Assembly (NCBI GenBank): GCA_902623185.1
Contig: CACNSW010000012.1
Location: 1 to 46,953 of the forward strand
From: an uncultured SAR116 cluster alpha proteobacterium
GTDB lineage: Bacteria; Pseudomonadota; Alphaproteobacteria; Puniceispirillales; Puniceispirillaceae
Length of the DNA: 46,953 nt
Direction: 5' to 3'
Part shown: piece by piece, positions 26,886-36,651 of the stretch
Numbering within the stretch: position 1 is the first letter of the stretch
Layout of the letters: each line of letters begins with the position of its first letter
Position numbers and translations under genes: made by a program
Notes under the pieces: generated by a model
The model's input: only the letters and a program-made list of their open reading frames with translations
What the model was told of the DNA's origin: nothing
Database searches by the model: none

Positions 26886-28421
26886 CTATGCAAAATTCTT
26901 AGCAAAAGCCTCAATTGCTGCAGAAAGCTTACTCTCAGTTTCCTCAGACAGCTTTTGCTCGTCACGAATTGTATTCAAAACAACTTGGGAGGAACTACGC
27001 AAATGATCCATCAAGCCAGCCTCGAAGCGACCAACATCGGACACCTCGATTGCATCAAGATAACCTTTCACACCTGCAAAAATTACGGCAACCTGCTCCT
27101 CAACCTTCATTGGGCTATATTGCGGCTGCTTCAAAAGCTCTGTCAGACGAGCTCCACGCTCAAGCAAAGCGCGTGTTGATGCGTCCATATCAGACGCGAA
27201 TTGAGCAAAGGCGGCCATCTCACGATACTGCGCAAGTTCTAACTTGACTGAACCAGCAACCTGTTTCATCGCTTTGATCTGCGCCGCAGATCCCACTCGA
27301 GAAACTGAAAGACCAACATTTACCGCTGGACGAATTCCTTTGTAAAAAAGTTCTGTCTCTAGGAAAATCTGACCGTCGGTTATAGAAATCACGTTTGTTG
27401 GAATATAGGCAGACACATCACCAGCCTGGGTCTCAATAACAGGAAGTGCAGTCAATGATCCAGACCCATTTTCAGGATTCATTTTCGCAGCACGTTCCAA
27501 CAAGCGCGAGTGCAGATAAAAAACATCTCCCGGGTAAGCCTCCCGTCCTGGTGGACGGCGAAGCAGCAAACTCATCTGGCGATATGCCACAGCCTGCTTA
27601 GACAGATCGTCGAAAACTACGAGCGCATGCATGCCATTATCTCGAAAAAACTCACCCATTGCGCTCGCAGAATAGGGGGCGAGGAACTGCATCGGTGCTG
27701 GATCGGACGCTGTCGCTGCGATCACAATTGAATATTCAAGCGCACCCTGCTCCTCAAGAGAGCGAACAATCTGCGCAACTGTGGAACGTTTCTGACCAAC
27801 AGCAACATAGATACAAAAAAGTTTTTTCGAATCATCTTTGCCAGCTGCCTCATTCACCGGCCTCTGGTTGATAAAAGTGTCAACAGCAATCGCCGTCTTG
27901 CCAGTCTGGCGGTCGCCAATAATTAACTCGCGCTGGCCACGACCGATGGGGATCAAACTATCAATTGCCTTAAGGCCCGTTTGCATCGGCTCATGTACTG
28001 ATTGTCTAGGCATAATGCCGGGTGCTTTAACTTCGACACGGCTACGCTTCACATTTTTGAGCGGGCCCTTGCCATCGATCGGGTTACCAAGAGCATCGAC
28101 AACGCGACCAAGCAAACCCTTACCAACTGGCGTATCAACAATCGAGGCAGTCCGGCGAACAACATCACCCTCCTTGATGGCTCTGTCATCACCAAAGATG
28201 ACGATACCGACGTTGTCCGCCTCTAGGTTCAATGCCATGCCTTTAACGCCACCTTCGAACTCAACCATCTCACCAGCCTGAACCTCGTCCAAACCATAAA
28301 CGCGGGCTATGCCATCACCCACGGACAACACGCGCCCTACCTCTGCAATTTCAGCCTCGCTACCAAAATTTGCAATTTGTTCTTTCAGGATCGCCGAAAT
28401 TTCAGCCGCACGAATATCCAT
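26886..28421 (-). CDS. atpA: ATP synthase F1 alpha subunit
   Basis: This is the non-catalytic nucleotide-binding subunit. The P-loop GDRQTGKT is at 169-176, [15 protein letters not shown]-like sequence appears as [16 protein letters not shown], and the alpha signature [13 protein letters not shown] lies near residue 375. Length is 511 residues. The ATG at 28421 overlaps the atpH stop by one base (TGATG), which couples translation; the GTG immediately upstream is less likely. The C-terminal segment carries the helices that contact the delta (AtpH) subunit. Confidence 0.99.
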   Translation of the reverse strand: MDIRAAEISAILKEQIANFGSEAEIAEVGRVLSVGDGIARVYGLDEVQAGEMVEFEGGVKGMALNLEADNVGIVIFGDDRAIKEGDVVRRTASIVDTPVGKGLLGRVVDALGNPIDGKGPLKNVKRSRVEVKAPGIMPRQSVHEPMQTGLKAIDSLIPIGRGQRELIIGDRQTGKTAIAVDTFINQRPVNEAAGKDDSKKLFCIYVAVGQKRSTVAQIVRSLEEQGALEYSIVIAATASDPAPMQFLAPYSASAMGEFFRDNGMHALVVFDDLSKQAVAYRQMSLLLRRPPGREAYPGDVFYLHSRLLERAAKMNPENGSGSLTALPVIETQAGDVSAYIPTNVISITDGQIFLETELFYKGIRPAVNVGLSVSRVGSAAQIKAMKQVAGSVKLELAQYREMAAFAQFASDMDASTRALLERGARLTELLKQPQYSPMKVEEQVAVIFAGVKGYLDAIEVSDVGRFEAGLMDHLRSSSQVVLNTIRDEQKLSEETESKLSAAIEAFAKNFA

Positions 28422-28975
28422 CACGCAACACCCTTCATAGCTGTTTCAAGCCGGTTAAGTTTTGTTCTGATTGACGTATCAATCATTCGAGAGCCAATAC
28501 GCACAACCAACCCGCCTATTAAAATCGGGTCTACGCGCATCGAGAGAAATAATTTGTCGCTGCCGGCAAGGCTGCCAACAACTTTTTCAACAGCTGCTGC
28601 CCGCGCCTCGTCAAGGGCAACAGCCGAGATAACCTCAGCGGAAATTTCTCCTCGCCGCCGGGCATGTTCGTCGAGAAACGAGGTGATAATCCGATCCATA
28701 AAGTACAATCGTCCGTTACCAGCCACCGTTCCAACAAATTTGACCGTTAAAGCGTCGGCATCAGCCTTTTCAAGGATCGCAGTAATTGCACCCATCTGTT
28801 CAGTCCATGGAATGGCTGGGGAACCAACCAACAACTTCAATTCCTCATTGTCGGATATGAGGGCTGCTAAATCAGTCAGATCAGCAACGATTGAATCCAA
28901 TTTTCCCGCATCACTAGCTAATGCATAAAGTGCACTTGCATAACGGCCAGCAAGACCTTTCGCGCCAGAACTCAA
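28421..28975 (-). CDS. atpH: ATP synthase F1 delta subunit (TTG start)
   Basis: The delta subunit (OSCP equivalent) links the top of F1 to the peripheral stalk. The N-terminal helices [15 protein letters not shown] and the C-terminal segment [26 protein letters not shown] are diagnostic. Length is 184 residues. The start must be the TTG at 28975: an in-frame stop lies a few codons upstream, the next in-frame ATG is about 60 residues in, and a GGGGTGAGG Shine-Dalgarno (28984-28992) sits 8 bp before the TTG. It is the first gene of the atp cluster, downstream of priA on the same strand with a 204-bp spacer. Confidence 0.96.
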   Translation of the reverse strand: MSSGAKGLAGRYASALYALASDAGKLDSIVADLTDLAALISDNEELKLLVGSPAIPWTEQMGAITAILEKADADALTVKFVGTVAGNGRLYFMDRIITSFLDEHARRRGEISAEVISAVALDEARAAAVEKVVGSLAGSDKLFLSMRVDPILIGGLVVRIGSRMIDTSIRTKLNRLETAMKGVA

Positions 28976-29179
28976 TGACTTATCCTCACCCCTTTAGATA
29001 TGATACCAAAAGTGAAAACTATAGCGGCTTCAAACTCCTAAGCCCTGATCTAAAAACAAGGTGTCGAGGTATCATAGCCACGGCCGAAACGCAAGCTTTC
29101 CGCAGGCTAAAAATTGACTTTGTATTGATTGGCTGCATTTCCCGGCTGTTTAGCAGTAAACTGCAAATCTTCAGCTTTG

Positions 29180-31384
29180 TTAAAGAAAACTATATGGATC
29201 TATGTCTACATAGAGGCGCACCGATGTCGGTACCTTCAGATCTTTTATCCATGATTGAATGACCTGTTGTATATCAACTGACTTTTCTGCTCTTACCAGC
29301 ATTCGGGCCCGATGTCTGCCGCGCAGAAACGACAAAGGTGCTGCTGTAGGGCCGAAAACATCTACTCCCGCGAATCGAGGTGCTGCCTGTGCGAGGAGGT
29401 CTGCGGCGACGCGCAATTTTTCTTTATCTGGCGCCGAGAGGATAATTGCTGCCAGCCGACCAAAAGGTGGCATCCCAGCGGCCTGTCGTGCAGCAACCTC
29501 ATTTGCCAAAAACTTGTCTCTGTCACCGTTGAGAAGCGCTCTTATCACGGGGTTTTCCGGATTTAGTGTTTGCAAGATAGCTGCACCAGGTCGTGATTCG
29601 CGGCCCGCTCTTCCTGCTACCTGCACTAGCATCTGAAAGGTGCGTTCCGCTGCCCTAAGATCACCGCCAGCAAGACCCAGATCTGCATCAACCACTCCCA
29701 CCAATGTCAGATTTGGGAAATGATGTCCTTTTGCTGCCATTTGTGTACCAATAATAATATCAACCTCACCATCAATCACCGATTCCACGAAAACCTGACT
29801 CGCCTTCGGGCTTGCCACGGTATCACTGGAAAGAACTGCGAATCGAGCGTCAGGAAAGCGATGAAGCACCTCTTCGGCAAGCCGTTCAACCCCGGGGCCA
29901 CAAGCACGCATGCTATCGCTCTCTCCACAAACTGGACATTTATCCAATAGCTCAGTTTCATGCCCACAATGGTGGCAGCGCAAACGCCCAGCAAGGCGGT
30001 GACAAACCATCCAACTGTCGCAATTTGGGCAAGCGAGTTGATGCCCGCACACGCCACATAGGGTCAGCGGTGCATAGCCGCGACGATTGAGAAATAATAG
30101 GCTCTGCTCACCAGCATCAAGCCGCGACTGCAAGGCTTTAATCAACGGCGGTGCGAGCCAGCGGCCACGTTCCGGCGGCATTGCCCGTAAATCAATAGCG
30201 CTAATCTCAGGTAGAACTGCTGCCATAACACGGTTTGACAGAACCAGTCGCCGATAGCGTTGTTTTTCACCCGTCATACCCGCATTCACCCAACTTTCCA
30301 GCGAGGGCGTCGCACTTGCCAGGATGATTGGACACGCCTCTTGACTAGCCCGCAAGACAGCCATATCGCGCGCCTGGTAAATGGTTTGCTCTTCCTGTTT
30401 GAAGCCGTGATCATGCTCCTCATCGACAATGATAAGACCAAGATTAGCAAAAGGCAGGAACAGGGCCGATCTTGCACCGACAACAACCTGCGCCTCCCCT
30501 CTCTGGACCGCCAGCCAAGCACGGCGCTTGGTAGCTGTACCGACATCCGAATGCCACTCAATAGGTGGAACGCCAAATCTAGCGATGAACCGATTCTTCC
30601 AGCTTGTTGACAGCGCAATTTCAGGCAATAAAATCAGTACCTGTTGGCCGGCGGCGAGCGCCCAACTAACAGCCTCAATATAAGTTTCAGTTTTGCCGGA
30701 TCCCGTGACTCCATCGAGCAGAAAAGCCGCAAAACCATTGCCAATCGACTGGCAAATTACTGACGCGGCATGCCTTTGTTCATCCGTCAATTTAGGCCCC
30801 GGACGCGCCAGATTTGCGCGTGCTGCGGTCATTGCCAGTTGAATTTTTGTTTCCTCCAACAATCCCTGCTTCGTCATAGTTTTAATGACTGAGGCACTGA
30901 CGCCCGCAAGTTTTTGAATTTCGGGTGCACTCAAACTACCAGCCTTCTGCATCAGCTCAAAAACACGCCCGCGAGACTTTGTTATGCGCGCTATATCTGG
31001 TTGTGGGATAACTTGACGATAAATTGTCAGCATTGGCGGTGTTGGCACCGCATCAGATTGGCTAAGAGCCATCTTGACAACGCTACCAAATGGGGTCAGC
31101 GTCCACGATGACATTTTTTCGAGGAAATCCATAAAACCGGGGGCAAGCGGCTCCAGCTGCGCGACCGTTTGAATCGGACGAAGCTTATGGCGCGGGACAC
31201 TATCACTTCCAGGTCCTAAAACAATGCCATTGACAAAACGTCTACCGAGCGGGACTGATATGATCGTGCCACGAGCGAGCCGTCCATAGTTACCAGTGTA
31301 GTAGTCATAAACTGAGCGCAAAGGTACAGCAAGCGCAACACTTACAGTTTCACCATCTATTTTGCCCAACTCTCTCATATTCAC
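29180..31384 (-). CDS. priA: Primosomal replication restart helicase PriA
   Basis: PriA recognises stalled forks and reloads DnaB. The N-terminal 3'-end-binding domain is followed by a superfamily-2 helicase core with Walker A GVTGSGKT (225-232) and the DEEH box VDEEHDHGFKQEE near 320. A cysteine-rich zinc module follows with four CxxC pairs (CGVCG, CPNC, CHHCG, CPVCG) at about 445-490. Motifs V/VI (GTQMAAKGHHFPNL, QVAGRAGR) complete the core. Length is 734 residues, normal. The position between the atp cluster and transaldolase matches relatives. A second ATG two codons downstream is an alternative start. Confidence 0.97.
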   Translation of the reverse strand: MNMRELGKIDGETVSVALAVPLRSVYDYYTGNYGRLARGTIISVPLGRRFVNGIVLGPGSDSVPRHKLRPIQTVAQLEPLAPGFMDFLEKMSSWTLTPFGSVVKMALSQSDAVPTPPMLTIYRQVIPQPDIARITKSRGRVFELMQKAGSLSAPEIQKLAGVSASVIKTMTKQGLLEETKIQLAMTAARANLARPGPKLTDEQRHAASVICQSIGNGFAAFLLDGVTGSGKTETYIEAVSWALAAGQQVLILLPEIALSTSWKNRFIARFGVPPIEWHSDVGTATKRRAWLAVQRGEAQVVVGARSALFLPFANLGLIIVDEEHDHGFKQEEQTIYQARDMAVLRASQEACPIILASATPSLESWVNAGMTGEKQRYRRLVLSNRVMAAVLPEISAIDLRAMPPERGRWLAPPLIKALQSRLDAGEQSLLFLNRRGYAPLTLCGVCGHQLACPNCDSWMVCHRLAGRLRCHHCGHETELLDKCPVCGESDSMRACGPGVERLAEEVLHRFPDARFAVLSSDTVASPKASQVFVESVIDGEVDIIIGTQMAAKGHHFPNLTLVGVVDADLGLAGGDLRAAERTFQMLVQVAGRAGRESRPGAAILQTLNPENPVIRALLNGDRDKFLANEVAARQAAGMPPFGRLAAIILSAPDKEKLRVAADLLAQAAPRFAGVDVFGPTAAPLSFLRGRHRARMLVRAEKSVDIQQVIQSWIKDLKVPTSVRLYVDIDPYSFL

Positions 31385-31552
31385 GTTCCTTAATCCTCAC
31401 CCAATAGATATTGCCCGTCCGTTTCATTCTTTAAACTTTGGCCTACAAAGATAGCATTAGTACCGGTGGATTTGCTGATTTGGTTCAGATAGACTGTTTC
31501 TTGCGCCAGGTTGGCATATTGGTAGCTTATGGCTGAAAAGTGAGAGACCCAA

Positions 31553-32206
31553 ATGAAAATTTTTCTCGATAGCGCAGACATCAACGAGATTAAGACACAT
31601 CAGAGCTCCGGCTTTATTGATGGCGTGACAACCAATCCATCGCTGATAGCAAAATCAGGTCATAGCATTCTCGAAACAATAGCTGAGATTTGCACACTTA
31701 TAGATGGTCCAGTCAGTGCAGAAGTGACCGCTAGCGATTTTGAGACAATGCTTACTGAAGGCAAAAAGCTTGCCGCCATCGCACCCAATGTAGCAGTCAA
31801 GGTGCCTTTGACAGAGGCCGGGCTTAAGACTTGCTGGGCACTGGCAGATATAGGAACAAAGGTCAATGTAACCTTATGCTTTACGGCCGGCCAGGCGTTG
31901 TTAGCAGCAAAAGCAGGAGCAAGTTTCATCTCACCTTTTGTTGGGCGACTTGACGATTTAGGTAAAAATGGCATGGGACTGATCGACGATATCGTTACCA
32001 TATATTCCAATTTTGATTTTGACACTGAAGTGCTAGTAGCATCAGTACGTAGCGCCCAGCATGTCGTTGATGCTGCATTGTTAGGTGCGCACGTGGTCAC
32101 CCTTCCACCAAAAATCCTTTCGTCCCTTTACAAACACCCGTTGACTGATGGTGGGCTAGACGCCTTCATGGTTGACTGGAAACAAACAGGGCAATCCATT
32201 CTTTAA
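31553..32206 (+). CDS. tal: Transaldolase (short TalC/Fsa-type)
   Basis: This 217-residue single-domain transaldolase of the pentose-phosphate pathway has [12 protein letters not shown] at the start, [13 protein letters not shown], and the Schiff-base lysine in [43 protein letters not shown] follows. The short subfamily includes both true transaldolases and fructose-6-phosphate aldolases; most alphaproteobacterial members are transaldolases, but the sequence alone does not settle it. It is divergent from priA across a 168-bp spacer and followed by the DUF484 gene. Confidence 0.93.
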   Translation: MKIFLDSADINEIKTHQSSGFIDGVTTNPSLIAKSGHSILETIAEICTLIDGPVSAEVTASDFETMLTEGKKLAAIAPNVAVKVPLTEAGLKTCWALADIGTKVNVTLCFTAGQALLAAKAGASFISPFVGRLDDLGKNGMGLIDDIVTIYSNFDFDTEVLVASVRSAQHVVDAALLGAHVVTLPPKILSSLYKHPLTDGGLDAFMVDWKQTGQSIL

Positions 32207-32256
32207 GGCCTAGCTAGATCAGGACGTGCGAAAGCCCGCCTTCAGAGACATACAAC

Positions 32257-32955
32257 ATGACAGACAAGAGTGATGACATGGTCCCAACGGCTGAGCAAGT
32301 CTTGCAGTTTCTGGCTGAAAATCGAGACTTTCTGGATCAAGTTGCCATAAAGGACCTCAAGAAAAATGATGCTCCAAAAGGTAAAATCTTTGATTTGACC
32401 CCCACCATTGCACGGCGGGCTCGCAACGAAGCTCGGCGGATCGGCCAACAAAACAAGACAATTTTAAATCTAGCTGCGGAAAACATAGTTAATTGGCAGC
32501 GGCTGCATCATGCGGCACTCGCCCTGCTCGCGGCTGGTGATCTTGAACATTTATTTGATGTTATCTCCTCCGAGTTTCCACCAATTTTCAAACTTGACAC
32601 CTGTCATCTGATCAGCGCCAGCACAAAATTCCAGCAGAAGGTTGTCAAGGGCAGACCTATTTTTTGTTCGGATGATATTCTGAACACGCTCACTGGAGGA
32701 AAATCACTCGTTCTAGGCCCACCAGAAGCGCCTCTGTGTGCGCTAATCGAAACAGTCCCTGCCAGCGTTGCCATAATCACCCTGCCGGACCAACTTGCAG
32801 AACCAATTACAAAAACGCTTTTGGTTCTGTGTGGACAGAAAAAATCCAGCTTCACCCCTGATCTTTCTGGCGACCTTTTAGTTCTACTAGCCGAACTAGT
32901 AGGCGTGGCATTAACAGCGCGGCTGGAAATAATCGACGAGGTGGAAAGCCAGTGA
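32257..32955 (+). CDS. DUF484 family protein (GAF-like)
   Basis: This 232-residue cytoplasmic protein of the DUF484 family has an N-terminal helix that begins AEQVLQFLAENRDFLDQ and a basic coiled-coil-like helix ARRARNEARRIGQQNKTI. A GAF-like C-terminal domain (about 95-225) contains SVAIITLPDQ and ends DLLVLLAELVGVAL. The biochemical role is unknown; the gene is coupled to xerC in many proteobacteria, which suggests a link with chromosome dimer resolution or division. Its stop overlaps the xerC GTG start (GTGA). Confidence 0.85.
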   Translation: MTDKSDDMVPTAEQVLQFLAENRDFLDQVAIKDLKKNDAPKGKIFDLTPTIARRARNEARRIGQQNKTILNLAAENIVNWQRLHHAALALLAAGDLEHLFDVISSEFPPIFKLDTCHLISASTKFQQKVVKGRPIFCSDDILNTLTGGKSLVLGPPEAPLCALIETVPASVAIITLPDQLAEPITKTLLVLCGQKKSSFTPDLSGDLLVLLAELVGVALTARLEIIDEVESQ

Positions 32956-33851
32956 TTTCTATCATCCACCGCACAGCCTGGCTCAACTGGCTCAAAATCG
33001 AAAAGCGTTATGGTAATAATACACTATCGGCATACGAGTCCGATTTGGACGATTTCTGCAGGTTTTTTGATGACTCGAATAGTGCCACAGAGGAAACCCA
33101 AGCGGTAAATCGGCCAGAATTTAGGGCGTGGCTTGCCGACATGGCGGCGCGCGGACTTGCCAGAACAACGATTGCCCGCCGCGTTTCCTCTCTTCGCAAT
33201 TTCTACCGCTTCTGCGGACAAGCTGGCTTTGCCGACATCGGAGATATGAGCTGGTTGAGAGCACCGCGACCCCCAAGGGCATTACCTAAATCTATCTCGC
33301 ATGGCGACGCGGTAGCCATGTTAAACACCCTTTTTGCTCGTCGCGGCCCTGACTGGAGCAAAAAAAGGGATTTCAGCCTGTTGATGCTCCTCTACGGGTT
33401 AGGGTTAAGAATTTCTGAGGCGCTCAGCCTGAAACGAGGTGATGCACCACTTTCCGACTGGTTGCGCATTACAGGTAAGGGTGGAAAAATTCGTGAAGTG
33501 CCAGTCCTGCCAAAGGTTGCACAGGCAATAGAAGATTATTTGGCTGAATGCCCCTTCAATGTCAGCCAAGATGAACCCCTTTTTATTAGCAATCGTGGTA
33601 AGCCTTTTGGGCCTCGGGCGGCACAACGGCTAATTGAGGGGTTGCGCGATAAACTTGGCCTACCAACACATGTCACTCCTCACTCTCTAAGACATGCCTT
33701 TGCAACACATCTGTTAGGAAACGGGGGTGATCTGCGCGCCATTCAGGAGTTGCTGGGACATGCAAGCCTGTCAACCACCCAGCGCTATACCAGCATCGAT
33801 GAGGCTCATCTAAAACGCATCCATTCTCAGACGCACCCACGGGCACGCTGA
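32952..33851 (+). CDS. xerC: Tyrosine recombinase XerC
   Basis: XerC acts with XerD at dif to resolve chromosome dimers at division. All six catalytic residues are visible: R153 (GLRISEAL), K176 (TGKGGK), H244 and R247 (HSLRHAFATHLL), H270 (LGHASLSTT) and Tyr279 (QRYTSID). The N-terminal SAM-like DNA-binding domain spans about 5-105. Length is 299 residues, as usual for a housekeeping Xer and unlike a phage integrase. The start is the GTG at 32952 overlapping the DUF484 stop. No att-like repeats or phage genes are near it. It converges on lpdA after 22 bp. Confidence 0.94.
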   Translation: MISIIHRTAWLNWLKIEKRYGNNTLSAYESDLDDFCRFFDDSNSATEETQAVNRPEFRAWLADMAARGLARTTIARRVSSLRNFYRFCGQAGFADIGDMSWLRAPRPPRALPKSISHGDAVAMLNTLFARRGPDWSKKRDFSLLMLLYGLGLRISEALSLKRGDAPLSDWLRITGKGGKIREVPVLPKVAQAIEDYLAECPFNVSQDEPLFISNRGKPFGPRAAQRLIEGLRDKLGLPTHVTPHSLRHAFATHLLGNGGDLRAIQELLGHASLSTTQRYTSIDEAHLKRIHSQTHPRAR

Positions 33852-33873
33852 TTAATTATCTCAGCAACCCTGG

Positions 33874-35283
33874 TTAGATGTGAATGGCCCTGCCATCAAC
33901 AGCCAAAGCCGCTTCCTTAACCGCCTCATTTAATGTTGGATGGCCATGACAAGTGCGGGCGATATCTTCAGCACTCGCGCCAAAAGCCATTGCAGTCGCA
34001 CATTCATGAATAACCGTGCCAGCCTCATGTCCAATTATATGCACACCAAGCACCCGATCAGTTTTGGCACAGGCCAGAATTTTAACCAAACCATCAGTAT
34101 GTCCCACAGCCTTGGCCCGGCTGTTTGCCTGAAAGGGAAAAACGCCTTTGACGTAGGTAGTTCCCTCAGACTTGAGGGCTTCCTCGCTCTTGCCTAAGGT
34201 CGCCACTTCCGGCGAAGTATAAACAATACCCGGAACGGCATCGTAATCGACATGGCCAGCAACCCCGGCCATTAATTCCACAGCTGCAACACCGTCTTCT
34301 TCTGCCTTATGCGCCAGCATTGGCCCATCAATCACATCGCCTATTGCAAAGATGCCCTCAACCGAAGTTTCAAATCTGGAATCGACCTTGATCCGGCCAC
34401 GGTCACTCAGAGCAACTCCAACCTCTTCAAGCCCAAGGCCATTAATTGCTGGATGGCGGCCAACTGAGACCAGCGCCACATCAGCATTAATCTGCTCCTC
34501 ATCGCCTCCATCAGCAGGCGCGACCGTGAGCGAAACCCCCGTCTTACACGTCTTAGCCGATTTCACAGCAGTCCTGACGCGGAACTTTAGACCCTGCCGT
34601 TTGGCTATAGCCATAAATTTCTTCGCAACTTCTTCATCTATCCCCGGGAGTATCCGCGGCAGAAACTCAATCACCTCGACTTCAGAACCTAGACGTGCCC
34701 ATACTGTGCCAAGCTCCAGTCCGATATAGCCAGCGCCAATCACAACCAGCTTCTTCGGTAGCTTAGCTAGTTCAAGGGCGCCGGTGGAGCTAACAATTCG
34801 TTTTTCATCAATTTTAACATTTGGCAGGCTTGAAGCATGGCTACCTGTAGCAATCAGGATACGATCACCCTGATAGCTGCCATTGTCCGGACCATCCACA
34901 AGACTGACAAATCCCGCCTCATGAATGCGAGCCGTTCCCTGGAGACGGATAACATTGTTCTTCTTGAACAAAAAGTTAATGCCACTCGTCAGACTAGACA
35001 CTATGTCATCCTTGGACGCCTGCATCCTGCTCAGATCTAGCCTAGGTGTGCCAACGTCAATGCCTAAATTGGAAAGTGTGCCATCCTTTATCTTGGCAAA
35101 TTGTTCAGATGCATTGAGAAGCGCTTTTGATGGAATACATCCCTCATTTAGACATGTTCCACCCAGCGTCGACCGCCTGTCAACACAAGCAACCTTCATT
35201 CCAAGCTGGGACGCCCTGATTGCGGCCACATAGCCACCTGGACCAGCCCCAATAACAATCAGCTCAAATTTTTCCGTCGCCAT
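33874..35283 (-). CDS. lpdA: Dihydrolipoyl dehydrogenase (E3 of 2-oxoglutarate dehydrogenase)
   Basis: This FAD enzyme reoxidises lipoyl groups and reduces NAD. The FAD motif GAGPGGYVAA begins at residue 12, the redox disulfide is C44/C49 (GGTCLNEGCIPSK), the NAD motif GAGYIGLELG follows, then AIGDVIDGPMLAHKA, and the C-terminal HGHPTLNEAVKEAAL carries the His/Glu acid-base pair. Length is 469 residues. It is the last gene of the sucAB-lpdA run, so it most likely serves the 2-oxoglutarate complex; E3 can be shared with pyruvate dehydrogenase. A gaagga Shine-Dalgarno precedes the ATG. Confidence 0.97.
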   Translation of the reverse strand: MATEKFELIVIGAGPGGYVAAIRASQLGMKVACVDRRSTLGGTCLNEGCIPSKALLNASEQFAKIKDGTLSNLGIDVGTPRLDLSRMQASKDDIVSSLTSGINFLFKKNNVIRLQGTARIHEAGFVSLVDGPDNGSYQGDRILIATGSHASSLPNVKIDEKRIVSSTGALELAKLPKKLVVIGAGYIGLELGTVWARLGSEVEVIEFLPRILPGIDEEVAKKFMAIAKRQGLKFRVRTAVKSAKTCKTGVSLTVAPADGGDEEQINADVALVSVGRHPAINGLGLEEVGVALSDRGRIKVDSRFETSVEGIFAIGDVIDGPMLAHKAEEDGVAAVELMAGVAGHVDYDAVPGIVYTSPEVATLGKSEEALKSEGTTYVKGVFPFQANSRAKAVGHTDGLVKILACAKTDRVLGVHIIGHEAGTVIHECATAMAFGASAEDIARTCHGHPTLNEAVKEAALAVDGRAIHI

Positions 35284-35322
35284 TCCTTCGCCCCGTTTAA
35301 ATCCCTATCATTATCAAAACGC

Positions 35323-36576
35323 TCAAACACCCATAATAAGGCGACGGGGATCCTCAATGGTTTCCTTAACCCGCGCCAAAAATGATACCGCCTCACGGCC
35401 ATCAATGATCCTATGGTCATATGACAACGCCAAATACATCATTGGACGGATGACAATCTTATCATCGACCACAACAGCCCGTTTTTCGATTTTATGCATC
35501 CCCAGAATGCCACTTTGCGGTGGGTTCAAAATTGGCGTCGACATCAATGACCCATAAACGCCACCATTCGAGATTGTAAAGGTACCACCAGACATCTCAT
35601 CCGGCTTGATCTTTCCGTCACGTGCCCGCGAGCCGAAATCATCAATCGCACGCTCAATACTGGCTAATGACATATCACCAGCATCCTTTAAAACCGGCAC
35701 AACGAGGCCCTGCGGCGTACCAACGGCAACGCCGATATTGTAGTAATTTTTGTAGATAATGTCCGTACCTTCTATTTCCGCATTGACCGCTGGAAAATCA
35801 CGCAGTGCCTGAACGGCCGCAAGGGTAAAAATGCCCATAAAACCAAGACGGACACTATGCACGGTTTCAAATTCTTGTTTGTACTCAGCCCGCATCGCCA
35901 CCACTTGTGACATGTCGACCTCGTTAAAGGTTGTTAACATGGCTGCGTTATTTTGCGCCATTTTCAAGCGGCCAGCAATGATCTGACGCAGCTTGGACAT
36001 TGGCACGCGTTCCTCACGTGACACGTCAATCTCACGTTGAGCCTGCTGCCGAACCGCTGCGTCTATCCCTTGCAATGAGAGCGTTGTGGCAGGCGGTGAC
36101 GTTCCTGACTTAAAGACCGCCATGACATCAGCTTTGGTTAGACGCCCATCCACACCCGTGCCCTTAATTTTTCTGGGATCAATATCATTTTCTTCAACGA
36201 GGCGTCGAACTGCGGGTGAGAGCGAATGCTCACGATCAGATTTCGCGGCAACAGTTGCCGGCTGCTCCTGTAAGTCGCGAGCCACTCCTTGATCCACGGC
36301 GGGTGCGCCGTGTATTGGCGCATCCATTTCCCGCACGCCATCTTCCTCGATTCGCGCCAACGGCGCGCCAACATCAACTATTGCACCCTCATTGGCAATG
36401 ATTTCTGAGAGAGTGCCAGAAATTGGTGAAGGGACCTCTAGTGTAACCTTATCAGTTTCCAGTTCAACTATGGGTTCATCCTGCGCTACAGCATCACCAG
36501 TCTGCTTCATCCAACGGGCGATAGTGGCATCACTCACAGACTCGCCAAGTGTAGGAACAACGATATCAATAGCCAT
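35323..36576 (-). CDS. sucB: 2-Oxoglutarate dehydrogenase E2, dihydrolipoyl succinyltransferase
   Basis: This is the core acyltransferase of the 2-oxoglutarate complex. A single N-terminal lipoyl domain has the lipoylated Lys43 in ELETDKVTLEV. A linker and a peripheral-subunit-binding domain (about 115-152, LSPAVRRLVEEN...GTGVDGRLTKAD) follow. The catalytic domain ends with LSYDHRIIDGREAV, where His388 is catalytic. The ATG at 36576 has a strong GGAGGG at 36586-36591, preferred over the frame start three codons earlier. Length is 417 residues. It follows sucA after 75 bp. Confidence 0.96.
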   Translation of the reverse strand: MAIDIVVPTLGESVSDATIARWMKQTGDAVAQDEPIVELETDKVTLEVPSPISGTLSEIIANEGAIVDVGAPLARIEEDGVREMDAPIHGAPAVDQGVARDLQEQPATVAAKSDREHSLSPAVRRLVEENDIDPRKIKGTGVDGRLTKADVMAVFKSGTSPPATTLSLQGIDAAVRQQAQREIDVSREERVPMSKLRQIIAGRLKMAQNNAAMLTTFNEVDMSQVVAMRAEYKQEFETVHSVRLGFMGIFTLAAVQALRDFPAVNAEIEGTDIIYKNYYNIGVAVGTPQGLVVPVLKDAGDMSLASIERAIDDFGSRARDGKIKPDEMSGGTFTISNGGVYGSLMSTPILNPPQSGILGMHKIEKRAVVVDDKIVIRPMMYLALSYDHRIIDGREAVSFLARVKETIEDPRRLIMGV

Positions 36577-36651
36577 GGTCAGCACCCTCCTTTGGGGCTA
36601 TATTTAGATAGATAGAGCAGTCCTAGACACTTCATCTGGAACAACGCGTCC

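Noticed and set aside
28377-28928. 183-residue open frame on the plus strand
   Set aside because: It is antisense to atpH, which has clear family motifs and a fitting start.
31501-31528. TTGCGC-16-TAGCTT as a promoter for transaldolase
   Set aside because: Both boxes match the consensus poorly, so it was not listed as a feature.
31390-31584. 64-residue minus-strand frame in the priA/transaldolase spacer
   Set aside because: It runs into the transaldolase start, has no ribosome-binding site and no recognisable motif; the spacer more likely holds divergent promoters.
32952-33851. Possibility that the tyrosine recombinase marks an integrated element
   Set aside because: Length, neighbours (DUF484, transaldolase) and absence of att repeats or phage genes fit the housekeeping XerC.
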